Shown piece after piece: positions 7,731 through 14,899 of a stretch of 21,576 nt of DNA. Source of the stretch: QHWK01 sp035315685 (GTDB taxonomy: Bacteria > Acidobacteriota > Vicinamibacteria > Vicinamibacterales > CAVVIG01); assembly GCA_035315685.1 (NCBI GenBank), contig DATFXR010000145.1:1-21576 (forward strand), in the 5' to 3' direction. Both the position numbers and the translations under genes were made by a program. The notes beneath the pieces are model-generated. The model searched no databases, had not been told where the DNA came from, and was given only the letters and a program-made list of their open reading frames with translations. Positions within the stretch are counted from its first letter, which is position 1. Each line of letters opens with the position of its first letter.

Positions 7731-9043
7731 TGCAACTGACGCCGTCGGCGTACGCGTTTCTCGGCGTGACGGCGCTCGTTGCCGCGCTGGTCGCGCTGGT
7801 CGTCTTCGCGATGCTGCGTTTCTCGATGGCGGCGCGCGACACGCGCCGCAGCATGCGCAGCAGCCCGGCGGCGGAGACTGCCATGCTGTCGGCGGCCCTT
7901 CAGGAAGCGGTCGCCAAGCTGAAGGCGCAGGAGCGCGCGACAGCGGCGCGGGCTGAAGCCTCGGAACGTCTCAGCGGCGAAATCATTTCGAGCCTCACGG
8001 CCGGACTGCTCGTCGTCGGCCTCGAGCGGGAGATACGGATTCTGAATCCAGCCGGCCGCCGGATGCTCGACATGCCCGAGCCTGCCTCGGACGGCGTCGT
8101 CGCGCGACGCAGTGAGAGCAGCGGCGACGGGCCGCGGCCCACCCGCGAGCAGCCGCTGCTGAACGTCGTCGACGAGTGCCTGGCGACCAGCGCGGCGGTC
8201 GTGCGGCGCGCCGTCGAGTTGCCTGACACAGGTCATGGCGTCACACATCTGGGCGTGACCGTCTCGCCCCTCTTCGACGTCGAGGGTCAGCTGCACGGCG
8301 CCATCTGTCTCTTCACCGATCTGACGGCGGTCAAGGATCTGGAAGAGCAGTTGAGGCTGAAAGACAGCCTCGCCACCGTCGGCGAGCTCACCGCCGGGAT
8401 CGCGCACGAATTCCGGAACGGCCTCGCGACGATCCAGGGGTACAGCAAGCTGCTCGACCTGAATGCGCTGCCGCCGGGGTACCGGCCCTACGTCGAGGGC
8501 ATCCGCTCGGAGACGCACTCGCTCAGCCAGGTGGTGACGAACTTCCTGAACTTCGCACGGCCGGCGCAGCTGACGCTGACCAGCGTGGACCTCCGCGGCA
8601 TCTGCGAACGCGCCGCCGACGAATTCCGGCCCGAGGCGCGCGCGACCGGCGGCGACATCGACCTACGTGGCGATTTCGGCGTGATCGAGGGCGACGAGGT
8701 GCTGCTGCGCCAGGCGTTCAGCAATCTGCTGCGCAACGCGCTGGAAGCCTGTGCCGGCGGCACGGCGCCGCCGCACATCGTGATTCAGTCCGAGCTCGAT
8801 GCGGGGCAGCGGATCACGCGGATTGCCGTCAACGACAACGGCCCCGGCGTTTCGCCCGAACTGCGGGAGCGGGTGTTCACACCGTTCTTCACGCTGAAGC
8901 GGAGCGGCACCGGGCTCGGCCTCGCGCTCGTGCAGAAGATCATTGTCTTCCACAACGGGCGTGTCGTGGTCGCGAGCGCCCCGCAGGGCGGCGCCAGCTT
9001 TCAGGTGACGTTGCCGGTCGCGGGGGCGGTCACCGCTCAGTAG
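7730..9043 (+). CDS. NtrB/PilS-type sensor histidine kinase (second kinase of the locus)
   Basis: The 437-aa kinase starts at an ATG overlapping the pilD stop. A single N-terminal membrane helix (about 6-28) is followed by a short coiled coil (about 50-83) and a PAS domain (about 84-200). HisKA has the phospho-acceptor His226 in AHEFRNGLATIQGYSK. HATPase_c shows the N-box NLLRNALEA (332-340), G1 DNGPG (369-373) and G2 GTGLGLAL (393-400). It has no regulator gene next to it. Placement after pilD matches pilS2 of Myxococcus, and the sigma-54 regulator at 17224 would be its PilR2-like partner. It converges with the pilX-like gene, their ends overlapping by 7 bases. Confidence 0.88.
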   Translation: MQLTPSAYAFLGVTALVAALVALVVFAMLRFSMAARDTRRSMRSSPAAETAMLSAALQEAVAKLKAQERATAARAEASERLSGEIISSLTAGLLVVGLEREIRILNPAGRRMLDMPEPASDGVVARRSESSGDGPRPTREQPLLNVVDECLATSAAVVRRAVELPDTGHGVTHLGVTVSPLFDVEGQLHGAICLFTDLTAVKDLEEQLRLKDSLATVGELTAGIAHEFRNGLATIQGYSKLLDLNALPPGYRPYVEGIRSETHSLSQVVTNFLNFARPAQLTLTSVDLRGICERAADEFRPEARATGGDIDLRGDFGVIEGDEVLLRQAFSNLLRNALEACAGGTAPPHIVIQSELDAGQRITRIAVNDNGPGVSPELRERVFTPFFTLKRSGTGLGLALVQKIIVFHNGRVVVASAPQGGASFQVTLPVAGAVTAQ

Positions 9044-10605
9044 CGCTGCCAGGTGAAGGTGCCGATCATCGGATTTCCGACCACCCAGAAGTCGTGCAGC
9101 AGCCGGCGGTCGTAGAGAATCTTGCCATTTCCTTGGTCGTCCAGGCGATGCGTGAGAATCGACCCGTACACGTTTCCGGTGCCCTCCAGGGTGAACAACG
9201 CGTTCGGCGCGTAGACGGTCATCACCGAGTCGTTGGTGCCCCCGACCTTCAGTTCGCCGGTGCCGGCGTAGACCATCTGCAGCATCGACGCGTCGTAGTT
9301 CGAGCAGCTGGCGCATCCGGCGACGGCGGTCTGGCTCCCGCCCGTCAGGTCGACGGGACTGGCGATGGCCGCACCGGTGGGATCCTTCCCGATGATGCCG
9401 AGCACGACTCCCTGCGACGGGTTGGTGGCGGCCACACCAATCGTCGAACCACCGACCAGCTTGAGGCTGTTGAGATTGTAATGCGCGGCTGGACTGGTGG
9501 CCGTGAGCACGAGGTTGACGTGCGAGCTCAATGTGACGCTGGGCAGCGTCAGCCCGCCGCCAGTGAGCGTAATCGTGTTCGTGGCGATGTTGACCGAGCA
9601 TTGCGCCAGTTGAGCGGCGGGAACCAGCGTGGCGCACGTTGTGATGTCCACGTTGGAGATGTTCGCGTCCGGCATCGTCGACGGACCGGGGAGCGACGGC
9701 GTCGGATAGGCGATCGCCGTCGGCAACTTCACCATGCCGCCGGTCACTGTTGCGCTGCCGCCTTCGGTCAACCCGTCAATGGCGCCATCCGCGCCGTTGG
9801 TGCATGCGCCCACGCCGGTGCGCGGCGTGTACAACTTGCCGCCGACGTCCGCGCTTCCGGTGATGGTGAGGTTGCCGTTTGTGCCGACGTCGCCGCCCGC
9901 GTTCGTCATGTTGCCGTGGGTCGCGTCCGGGACGGTTGCGCCACTCAGCAGGGTCGAGTCGTAGCTCTTGACGTCGACGGTGCCCTTGAACGAGAGCGCG
10001 CCGCACATGATGTCGGTGCCGAACGCGGCGTACGAGCTGGCCGGCACCTTCGGCGTCTCGATCATCGCGAGGATTTGCACGGTGGCCTTGGGCGTCCCTG
10101 ACAAGCCGCCGTCGGCAATGACCTCCCACGTCTCCACAACGGATTGTCCGCCGCTGTAGGAGTCGAACGCCTGCAGCGCGACGAGTCGGGCGTAGGTGCC
10201 GTAGGTCAGCGACAGGTTGCCCGACGCCAGCGTCCCTTTTGCAGCGGTGTTGTACGCGTTCTGCACCGCGACGACCGGATAATTCGAGGCCTTGGACGTC
10301 GAGGCAGACAGAATCACTTCCAGGCCGTTGCAGGTGACCGGCGAGACGTTGCGGTTGCAGAGCGCGGGATTCAGCAGGTCGGCCGCGGTCGGCGTGATGT
10401 TCTGCGTCGGATCGAGGAGAAAGTTCGAAGCCTTCTGGACGCCCGCCTCGGCGGCGTAGCGCGCCTGCGACATCATCCGGTAGTTCATGCTCGCGTAGGT
10501 CTCTGACTGCGACAGGAACATCAGGGAGGCCCCGATCACCGACAGCGCCGACATGAGGAACAGGGCGAGGACGAGTGCGATTCCGCGTTCCTTGTGGATG
10601 TTCAT
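9037..10605 (-). CDS. pilX: PilX-like minor pilin assembly protein with large beta-rich domain
   Basis: At 522 aa this is far larger than the roughly 200-aa PilX of Pseudomonas. The N-terminus has the PilX_N pattern: ERGIALVLALFLMSALSVIGASLMFLS, then SMNYRMMSQARYAAEAG. There is no E5-type prepilin cleavage motif. The long C-terminal part is rich in Gly, Thr, Ser and Asn with short repeated strand motifs (GTNGNLTITGSADVGGKL; LTEGGSATVTGGM). It ends in a region like GTGNVYGSILTHR...GNGKILYDRRL that resembles the beta-helix-like domain seen in other large PilX-type proteins. It is the last gene of the minus-strand minor pilin operon, 16 bases after pilW. No pilY1 follows it. Confidence 0.8.
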   Translation of the reverse strand: MNIHKERGIALVLALFLMSALSVIGASLMFLSQSETYASMNYRMMSQARYAAEAGVQKASNFLLDPTQNITPTAADLLNPALCNRNVSPVTCNGLEVILSASTSKASNYPVVAVQNAYNTAAKGTLASGNLSLTYGTYARLVALQAFDSYSGGQSVVETWEVIADGGLSGTPKATVQILAMIETPKVPASSYAAFGTDIMCGALSFKGTVDVKSYDSTLLSGATVPDATHGNMTNAGGDVGTNGNLTITGSADVGGKLYTPRTGVGACTNGADGAIDGLTEGGSATVTGGMVKLPTAIAYPTPSLPGPSTMPDANISNVDITTCATLVPAAQLAQCSVNIATNTITLTGGGLTLPSVTLSSHVNLVLTATSPAAHYNLNSLKLVGGSTIGVAATNPSQGVVLGIIGKDPTGAAIASPVDLTGGSQTAVAGCASCSNYDASMLQMVYAGTGELKVGGTNDSVMTVYAPNALFTLEGTGNVYGSILTHRLDDQGNGKILYDRRLLHDFWVVGNPMIGTFTWQRY

Positions 10606-10621
10606 GGCCTCGATCTCTTCG

Positions 10622-11629
10622 TCAGGGCAGCAGCGGCGTGATCACGCCGGGCGTCGGCTGGACGCGAGTCATGTACCCCAGTCCGGCAAACTCCCAGGTG
10701 AAGAACACGTTGCGGGGTGAGACGTTCAGGAGCGCCTTGGTTTCGGTCTGGAACTGCTTCGTGATCGGGTCACGGGTCTGCGACCACACCGTGAGTGTCA
10801 CGGCGACGTCGAGGACCATGCCTGGCGCGCTCGCCGGCACCGGCTCCTGATACTGGAAACAGGGTCGCGCGACGCCGCCGGCGTCAGGAGGATTCTGGTG
10901 GACGTTGCTCAGCAACACCATCGAGCTGTCGACAGGCGGCTTCACCGCAGCCGGCGCGCCGAATGGCAGGAACGGCTGGACGACGTTGCGATACAGGTTG
11001 AAGGATCCGTCGGTGCCCGGGTCGCCGTTGTCGCAGTAGTACTCGATGTATACCATCGTGCCGTCGCCGTTGATGTCGCCGTACATCTTCAGCCGGTTCG
11101 CGGTCGATCCGTTTGGAAACGACGGTGCGACAATGCCGCTTGCGAACCCGCCAAGCGCCCGGAAGCTCACTGTGTTGGCGGGGTCGGCGGGGTTGGGTGG
11201 GTGCGACTGCGTGAAGCACGCGGTGAATGTCGTCGCCGAGGGGATCGACACGATCGCAACGGTCTCGGCTGCGTCACCATCGAGAGTCGTCAGCCACTCG
11301 CCGACGAACATGCCGGTCGTTGAGTTGACGGTGGCGGTCACCGGCACCCCGGGCGTGCACAGCGTGCCCGGAGCGGTGACGATCGGCAAGGTGAGCGTGA
11401 CGGCTCCAGGCAGCGTGACGCGTCCGGCCTGCCCGACTTCCTGCTGGAGCAGCTCGGTCGCGCCGCGGACGCCGCTGTGCATCTCGGTGCGGTTCCAGAT
11501 CGTCTGCTGATGGTTCGTCATCTGCATCAGCGCACCGGTCACGATGCTCGAAATCGCGAGCAGCAGCGCGGTGGCGATCAGCACTTCGGCGAGGGTGAAC
11601 CCGGCTTCCGACTTGATCGTGACAGCCAT
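10622..11629 (-). CDS. pilW: PilW-like minor pilin
   Basis: A 335-aa protein from the ATG at 11629. The open frame extends 53 codons further upstream, but that part overlaps the preceding gene out of frame. The leader MAVTIKSEAG is cut before FTLAEVLIATALLLAISSIVTGAL, with Glu at mature position 5. The long globular part includes several cysteines. The start codon lies 2 bases past the stop of the PilV-like gene, a translational coupling arrangement. Size and order (fimT, pilV, pilW, pilX) match the minor pilin operons of type IVa pilus systems. The protein would form part of the priming tip complex in the inner membrane and pilus tip. Confidence 0.82.
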   Translation of the reverse strand: MAVTIKSEAGFTLAEVLIATALLLAISSIVTGALMQMTNHQQTIWNRTEMHSGVRGATELLQQEVGQAGRVTLPGAVTLTLPIVTAPGTLCTPGVPVTATVNSTTGMFVGEWLTTLDGDAAETVAIVSIPSATTFTACFTQSHPPNPADPANTVSFRALGGFASGIVAPSFPNGSTANRLKMYGDINGDGTMVYIEYYCDNGDPGTDGSFNLYRNVVQPFLPFGAPAAVKPPVDSSMVLLSNVHQNPPDAGGVARPCFQYQEPVPASAPGMVLDVAVTLTVWSQTRDPITKQFQTETKALLNVSPRNVFFTWEFAGLGYMTRVQPTPGVITPLLP

Positions 11630-11631
11630 GC

Positions 11632-12201
11632 TCAGAACTGCGCTGCCTTGAGCGCCATGACCGTTGACTTCGGCAGCATGAAACCGCCCACCGACGAACG
11701 CACGATCACCGTGACAACGATCTGTTTGACGCCCGCCGCCGGATTGTCCGCGCACGCCTGCGGCGGCACGTACGCGGCAGACGCGCACGTCACCTGCCAG
11801 ACCCGTTCATAGAACCACGTCGCCGGGGGCGCGGTGCCGCCGCCGAGGAGGCTGCCGTCCTGTGCGAGCCAGTCCACGTAGTTGTTCACCGGCGTCGCGG
11901 TGTTGACACTGCCGCCGATCGCCAGACCGCTGCCGCCGCCGTTCGCAGTCGGGAACACGACCGTGTTGCTGCTCGTGTTGCCGTAGGCGAGAGAGAGCAA
12001 CTGCTCCATCTTGTCCTGGCTGTACTCGGTGGTGCGGGGCGTCAGGTGCCCCTGATTCTCGGTGTGCATGGTGGCCAGCGTGCCCATCGACAGCAGGCCG
12101 GCCAGCACCACCAGCAGGATGCCGCAGGCGATGGTCGTCTCGATGAGCGTCGTGCCATCTTCCCCCGCGAACCGACGAGCGCGCTCGCGCAGAGTCCTCA
12201 T
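11632..12201 (-). CDS. pilV: PilV-like minor pilin
   Basis: A 189-aa prepilin from the ATG at 12201, chosen because it forms an ATGA overlap with the upstream stop; an in-frame TTG at 12213 is a less likely start. The leader MRTLRERARRFAGEDG is cut before TTLIETTIACGILLVVLAGLLS, with Glu at mature position 5. Thr at +1 in place of Phe is unusual but seen in minor pilins. The globular part has a cysteine pair near its end (TCASAAYVPPQAC). It resembles PilV/GspI-type proteins in size and place. Confidence 0.8.
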   Translation of the reverse strand: MRTLRERARRFAGEDGTTLIETTIACGILLVVLAGLLSMGTLATMHTENQGHLTPRTTEYSQDKMEQLLSLAYGNTSSNTVVFPTANGGGSGLAIGGSVNTATPVNNYVDWLAQDGSLLGGGTAPPATWFYERVWQVTCASAAYVPPQACADNPAAGVKQIVVTVIVRSSVGGFMLPKSTVMALKAAQF

Positions 12202-12806
12202 TCCGGCGACCAATTGGGCGTCGCGCTGGCCACCGTGCGCCAGGTGCGCGCCATACCGGTGGCCGACACGGTGACGCCGTAGACCGCACTCCCATCGGTG
12301 AGGTACAGCGCCCCGAGGTTGCTCGGGGCTCCGTTCGAGTCAATCGGCGTCCCGCGCGAGTTGAAGATGATGCAGGCCGTGTTGGCGATATCGGCAGGCG
12401 GCACGGCGTTGCTCTTGCACATCGGCGCCTGGTTGATCGCCGCGGTGGTATTGGGCGGCGCCGAGCCGACAGGGGCGAACCCGAAGCGCACACGCTGCGA
12501 CAGCGACGTCGTCCCGCCTTCGACAACCCACGTCGAGGTCGTCTTGTCGAAGGTCTCGAGATGAAACCGGTTGGTGGAGAGATCCGCGTACAGCCGCACC
12601 CGTCCGAACACCGAGGAGGCGCGCATTTTCGCGAGCGCGATCGAGTTGGACGTGCTGCGCGCATCGCCGCTCAAGCGAAAAAAGCCGAGCGCGTTGCCCA
12701 TCATTGGCGCCGCGATGGCTGACACCACGCCAATCAGTCCGACGACAACCAGGATCTCCAGGAGCGAAAAACCACCAGGCGAGTCTATGTGTCGACCGCT
12801 ACGCAT
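12198..12806 (-). CDS. fimT: FimT/GspH-like minor pilin, first gene of the operon
   Basis: A 202-aa prepilin with leader MRSGRHIDSPGG cut before FSLLEILVVVGLIGVVSAIAAP, Glu at mature position 5. The segment after the helix (GDARSTSNSIALAKMRASSVFGRVRLY) is the typical FimT/GspH pattern in which strands begin with A-x-x-x-R. Two cysteines (CKSNAVPPADIANTAC) are likely bonded. No other ATG, GTG or TTG in frame precedes the cleavage site, so the start is firm by elimination, yet there is no ribosome binding site. The sigma-54 promoter at 12824-12838 would start transcription only about 6 nt before this ATG. Confidence 0.82.
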   Translation of the reverse strand: MRSGRHIDSPGGFSLLEILVVVGLIGVVSAIAAPMMGNALGFFRLSGDARSTSNSIALAKMRASSVFGRVRLYADLSTNRFHLETFDKTTSTWVVEGGTTSLSQRVRFGFAPVGSAPPNTTAAINQAPMCKSNAVPPADIANTACIIFNSRGTPIDSNGAPSNLGALYLTDGSAVYGVTVSATGMARTWRTVASATPNWSPE

Positions 12807-12822
12807 CTACCAGTCGAAATCG

Positions 12823-12838
12823 AGCAACCACAGTGCCA
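12823..12838 (-). promoter_or_regulatory. Sigma-54 (RpoN) promoter for the minor pilin operon
   Basis: Read on the minus strand the sequence is TGGCAC-TGTGG-TTGCT, again a complete -24/-12 match with 12-base GG-to-GC spacing. The predicted transcription start is near 12812, only about 6 bases before the fimT ATG at 12806. Unlike the pilin promoter, no TGACA-N5-TGTCA palindrome was found upstream. Confidence 0.8.
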
Positions 12839-12992
12839 TCGAACGTATGCGACACGATGGCAGCAAGTTAGCGACTGTTCCCCTCGTCTGACGCCGGGTT
12901 GGCCCTGCTCCGTTTCGGCACGCGTTGTTACGGTTTCGTCGGGTCATGTCGATGTCGGCGCTTCGGCCGCACCACCGCCGCCAGCCGCACGG

Positions 12993-13062
12993 GTCCGCCG
13001 GAAGGCGGACACTATCGGAGCCACGGCGATCGTCCCTCGGTCGTGTCCGGCTTCAGCCGGAC
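12993..13062. repeat. REP-like pair of GC-rich hairpins
   Basis: Hairpin one is GTCCGCC-GGAA-GGCGGAC at 12993-13010. Hairpin two is GTCCGGCT-TC-AGCCGGAC at 13045-13062. A spacer of 34 bases separates them. Read in frame, such units give peptides like SGFSRT or VRLKPDTT, which I remember as recurrent in proteins predicted from Acidobacteriota genomes. It is likely one copy of a dispersed extragenic palindromic element; no second copy occurs in the window. Confidence 0.55.
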
Positions 13063-13187
13063 CGTCTTGCAACGTCCAAACGCCCTCGATCTCTCGCCCA
13101 GTGCAAGGGCGTGCAGGTGCGCCCACGGTGCGCTGTGTCCCTGCGCTCGAGAACCGCGCGCGGCGCCAGGCGTCCAAACCCTGCGAA

Positions 13188-13193
13188 TATAAT
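13188..13193 (+). promoter_or_regulatory. Possible -10 box for the zinc-ribbon TPR gene
   Basis: A perfect TATAAT lies 44 bases before the GTG start at 13238. No good -35 box is found at 16 to 18 bases upstream, so this is a weak promoter candidate. The ribosome binding site is GAGGTGA at 13226-13232. Confidence 0.35.
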
Positions 13194-13237
13194 GATCGCG
13201 ACACATGCGGACTCTCGCGCGGCACGAGGTGAGATAG

Positions 13238-14143
13238 GTGGGCGGGTTCGTAGTCTGTCCCGCATGTGGAACGCGCATCAAGGCGGGCCGTCCGTATTGT
13301 CTCCGCTGTTTTGCAGCACTGCCCGATGCCGACGCCCGGCCGCCAATCTGGGAATCACTCGGCCTGTCGCGGGGGCACGAGGCGACGTTCGCGATCATCG
13401 CGTCGCTGATCGTTCTCGCACTGGTCGGAGTCATCTGGAGCACGTGGCCCGGCCGTCCTGACGACGAGGCACATCCGGTCGCAAGCCAGAACAAGGCGGC
13501 GGCGCCGGCAGCCGCCCCGGCCCCAGCCGCCACGCCGGAAGGGACCGACACTGCACCAGCCGCGCAGGCGGACGAGATCGCCGGGGGCAGGACCGGAGAG
13601 CTCACGGCGGAGGCCCGCGCCTCGCTCGAAGGGGCGCGCGTCGCGTACGAACAGGCGCTGACGAAAACACCCGACAACCCCGAAGTACTGAACAACCTCG
13701 GTCGCACACTCGCGCAGTTGAATCGGCCCGACGAGGCTCTTCCGCGTTTCGAGCGCGCAGTCGCGCTGGCGCCGGACACTGCGAGCTATCACGCCAGCCT
13801 CGCCCGAACCGCTGCCGCGCTCGGACAGGGCAGTCGTGCGACAGAGCAGTTTCGCGAAGCCGCCCGGCTGTTGCCTGAAGATTTTGCGACACGATACACG
13901 CTGGCGATGGCGCTGCAACGGAACGGTGACCATGAGGCGGCGCTTCCCGAGTTCGAACGCGCCATAGCCCTTGCGCCGGCCGATGCCAGTCCACACCGTG
14001 CATACGCGATCAGTCTCGAGCAGCTGGGGCGGACACCGGATGCGGTGCGCGAGTACCGTCGGTACCTCGAGATGCGGCCATCGGCTCCCGATGCGCCCAG
14101 GCTCCGCGCTCACCTCGAGGCGCTCGCCTCGGCGCAGCCTTGA
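13238..14143 (+). CDS. Zinc-ribbon, single-pass membrane TPR protein
   Basis: A 301-aa protein with GTG start and good ribosome binding site (GAGGT, 7-base spacing). The N-terminus is a cytoplasmic zinc ribbon with C-x-x-C pairs at 7/10 and 21/24. A membrane helix follows (about 49-69), then an Ala/Pro-rich linker (about 80-120). At least four TPR units come next (about 125-285; for example NPEVLNNLGRTLAQLNRPDEALPRFERAVALAP). TPR proteins such as PilF/Tgl assist secretin assembly in type IV pilus systems, but those are lipoproteins. This one has no signal peptidase II site and has a zinc ribbon, so it is not a simple counterpart. The position between two minor pilin sets suggests a scaffold role in pilus assembly (inference). 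Confidence 0.8.
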   Translation: MGGFVVCPACGTRIKAGRPYCLRCFAALPDADARPPIWESLGLSRGHEATFAIIASLIVLALVGVIWSTWPGRPDDEAHPVASQNKAAAPAAAPAPAATPEGTDTAPAAQADEIAGGRTGELTAEARASLEGARVAYEQALTKTPDNPEVLNNLGRTLAQLNRPDEALPRFERAVALAPDTASYHASLARTAAALGQGSRATEQFREAARLLPEDFATRYTLAMALQRNGDHEAALPEFERAIALAPADASPHRAYAISLEQLGRTPDAVREYRRYLEMRPSAPDAPRLRAHLEALASAQP

Positions 14144-14334
14144 GGACGTCGGGCAGATAACGTCTATGAGGTTGCCAGTCAGGTCGCAGAATCTGCGATC
14201 GGTGGCTGGCGCCTCCTCGTGATTTCTGCAGCAGTCTGCTGTTCAACGTTCTTCGATCGCCGCACTCTCCCGAACAAATTGGCGAATTGGATTGCAGCTC
14301 GTCGATGGACCGTGGGTTGCACCGCGAGAACGGC
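14144..14334. other. Intergenic region with two short perfect palindromes
   Basis: TCGCAGA-A-TCTGCGA at 14184-14198 and CAGCAG-T-CTGCTG at 14229-14241 each have a one-base centre. That is too tight for an RNA hairpin loop but suits a dimeric DNA-binding protein. They lie upstream of the second minor pilin set and may be operators. No convincing promoter was recognised. Confidence 0.3.
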
Positions 14335-14898
14335 ATGTCCAACCCGTTTGTCCCGCCCGGCCCGCTGCCGCGCGCTGCCGCTCGGCTGAAGCCTTCGCGC
14401 TACCGATCCACGCGTTCGCGCGGCCTGCGCGTCGCGCCCATCCTGCCCATCGCGCCGGTCCCGCCCATCCCGCCCGACCGCTCCGCGAGCGGCTGCACGC
14501 TTCTCGAAGTGCTCGTGGCGACAACCTGCCTGGTCGTCGCGCTGGTGTTCGTCGCGCAGGTGTACGGCGTGGTCGCGCAGGCGACTCGCCGCGCCGCGGC
14601 CATCACGCGTGCGACGATCCTCGCGCAGGACAAGATCGAGGAACTCGTCTCGCGCGCGGCGAGCGACGCCAGCCTCGCGGAGTCGCCGCCCGGCGCGCTC
14701 GCGTCCGACGTCGCGGGCTGCTTCGATATCGTCGGCGGATTCGTCCGTCGCTGGTCGATCGAGGCGCTCGCCGCCGCGCCGTCGAGCGCGCTCGTCATTC
14801 AGGTCGTCGTCTCGACGCCTGAACAACGTGCGGCGGCGCTGCCGGCGCGTCCGTCTACCGGTGCGCATCTCGTCACGGTCCGTCGAAAGACGTCGTGA
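14335..14898 (+). CDS. PilV/GspI-like minor pilin with long proline-rich leader
   Basis: From the ATG at 14335 the protein is 187 aa; ATG 14305 and TTG 14287 are other in-frame starts. The prepilin site is unusual: a leader of about 52 residues (ending PILPIAPVPPIPPDRSASG) precedes CTLLEVLVATTCLVVALVFVAQVYG. The mature protein would start with Cys and keep Glu at position 5. The region after the helix (ATRRAAAITRATILAQDKIEELVS) fits the GspI/PilV family, in which L-A-x-x-K-x-E-E-L is common. No in-frame ATG, GTG or TTG gives a shorter leader. The following gene begins 1 base after its stop. It heads the second, plus-strand minor pilin set. Confidence 0.72.
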   Translation: MSNPFVPPGPLPRAAARLKPSRYRSTRSRGLRVAPILPIAPVPPIPPDRSASGCTLLEVLVATTCLVVALVFVAQVYGVVAQATRRAAAITRATILAQDKIEELVSRAASDASLAESPPGALASDVAGCFDIVGGFVRRWSIEALAAAPSSALVIQVVVSTPEQRAAALPARPSTGAHLVTVRRKTS

Positions 14899-14899
14899 C

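Larger units (their letters stand above)
12807..13237. other. Divergent intergenic region of 431 bases
   Basis: No convincing gene is present; several open frames exist but have no domain, start signal or conserved context. The region holds the minus-strand sigma-54 promoter (12823-12838), two GC-rich hairpins (12993-13062) and a TATAAT box (13188-13193) before the zinc-ribbon TPR gene. Confidence 0.7.

Noticed and set aside
12946..12956. Two ATGTC direct repeats as a possible activator site for the minor pilin promoter
   Set aside because: The distance (about 135-145 bases upstream) would fit, but the repeats lack the TGACA-N5-TGTCA symmetry seen at pilA and short TGTC matches occur by chance.
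12925..13461. Open frames in the 12807-13237 spacer (for example 97, 147 and 178 codons)
   Set aside because: They run through REP-like hairpins, lack ribosome binding sites, and show no recognisable domain; the last overlaps the zinc-ribbon TPR gene out of frame.
14280..14295. Sigma-54-like TGGC...TTGC upstream of the second minor pilin set
   Set aside because: The GG-to-GC spacing is 13 bases in place of the strictly required 12 and the -24 box is only partial, so it is not called a promoter.
14482..14499. Lipoprotein lipobox reading of SASGC in the second PilV/GspI-like protein
   Set aside because: The hydrophobic segment follows the Cys instead of preceding it, and Glu lies at +5, so the prepilin class III signal explains it better.
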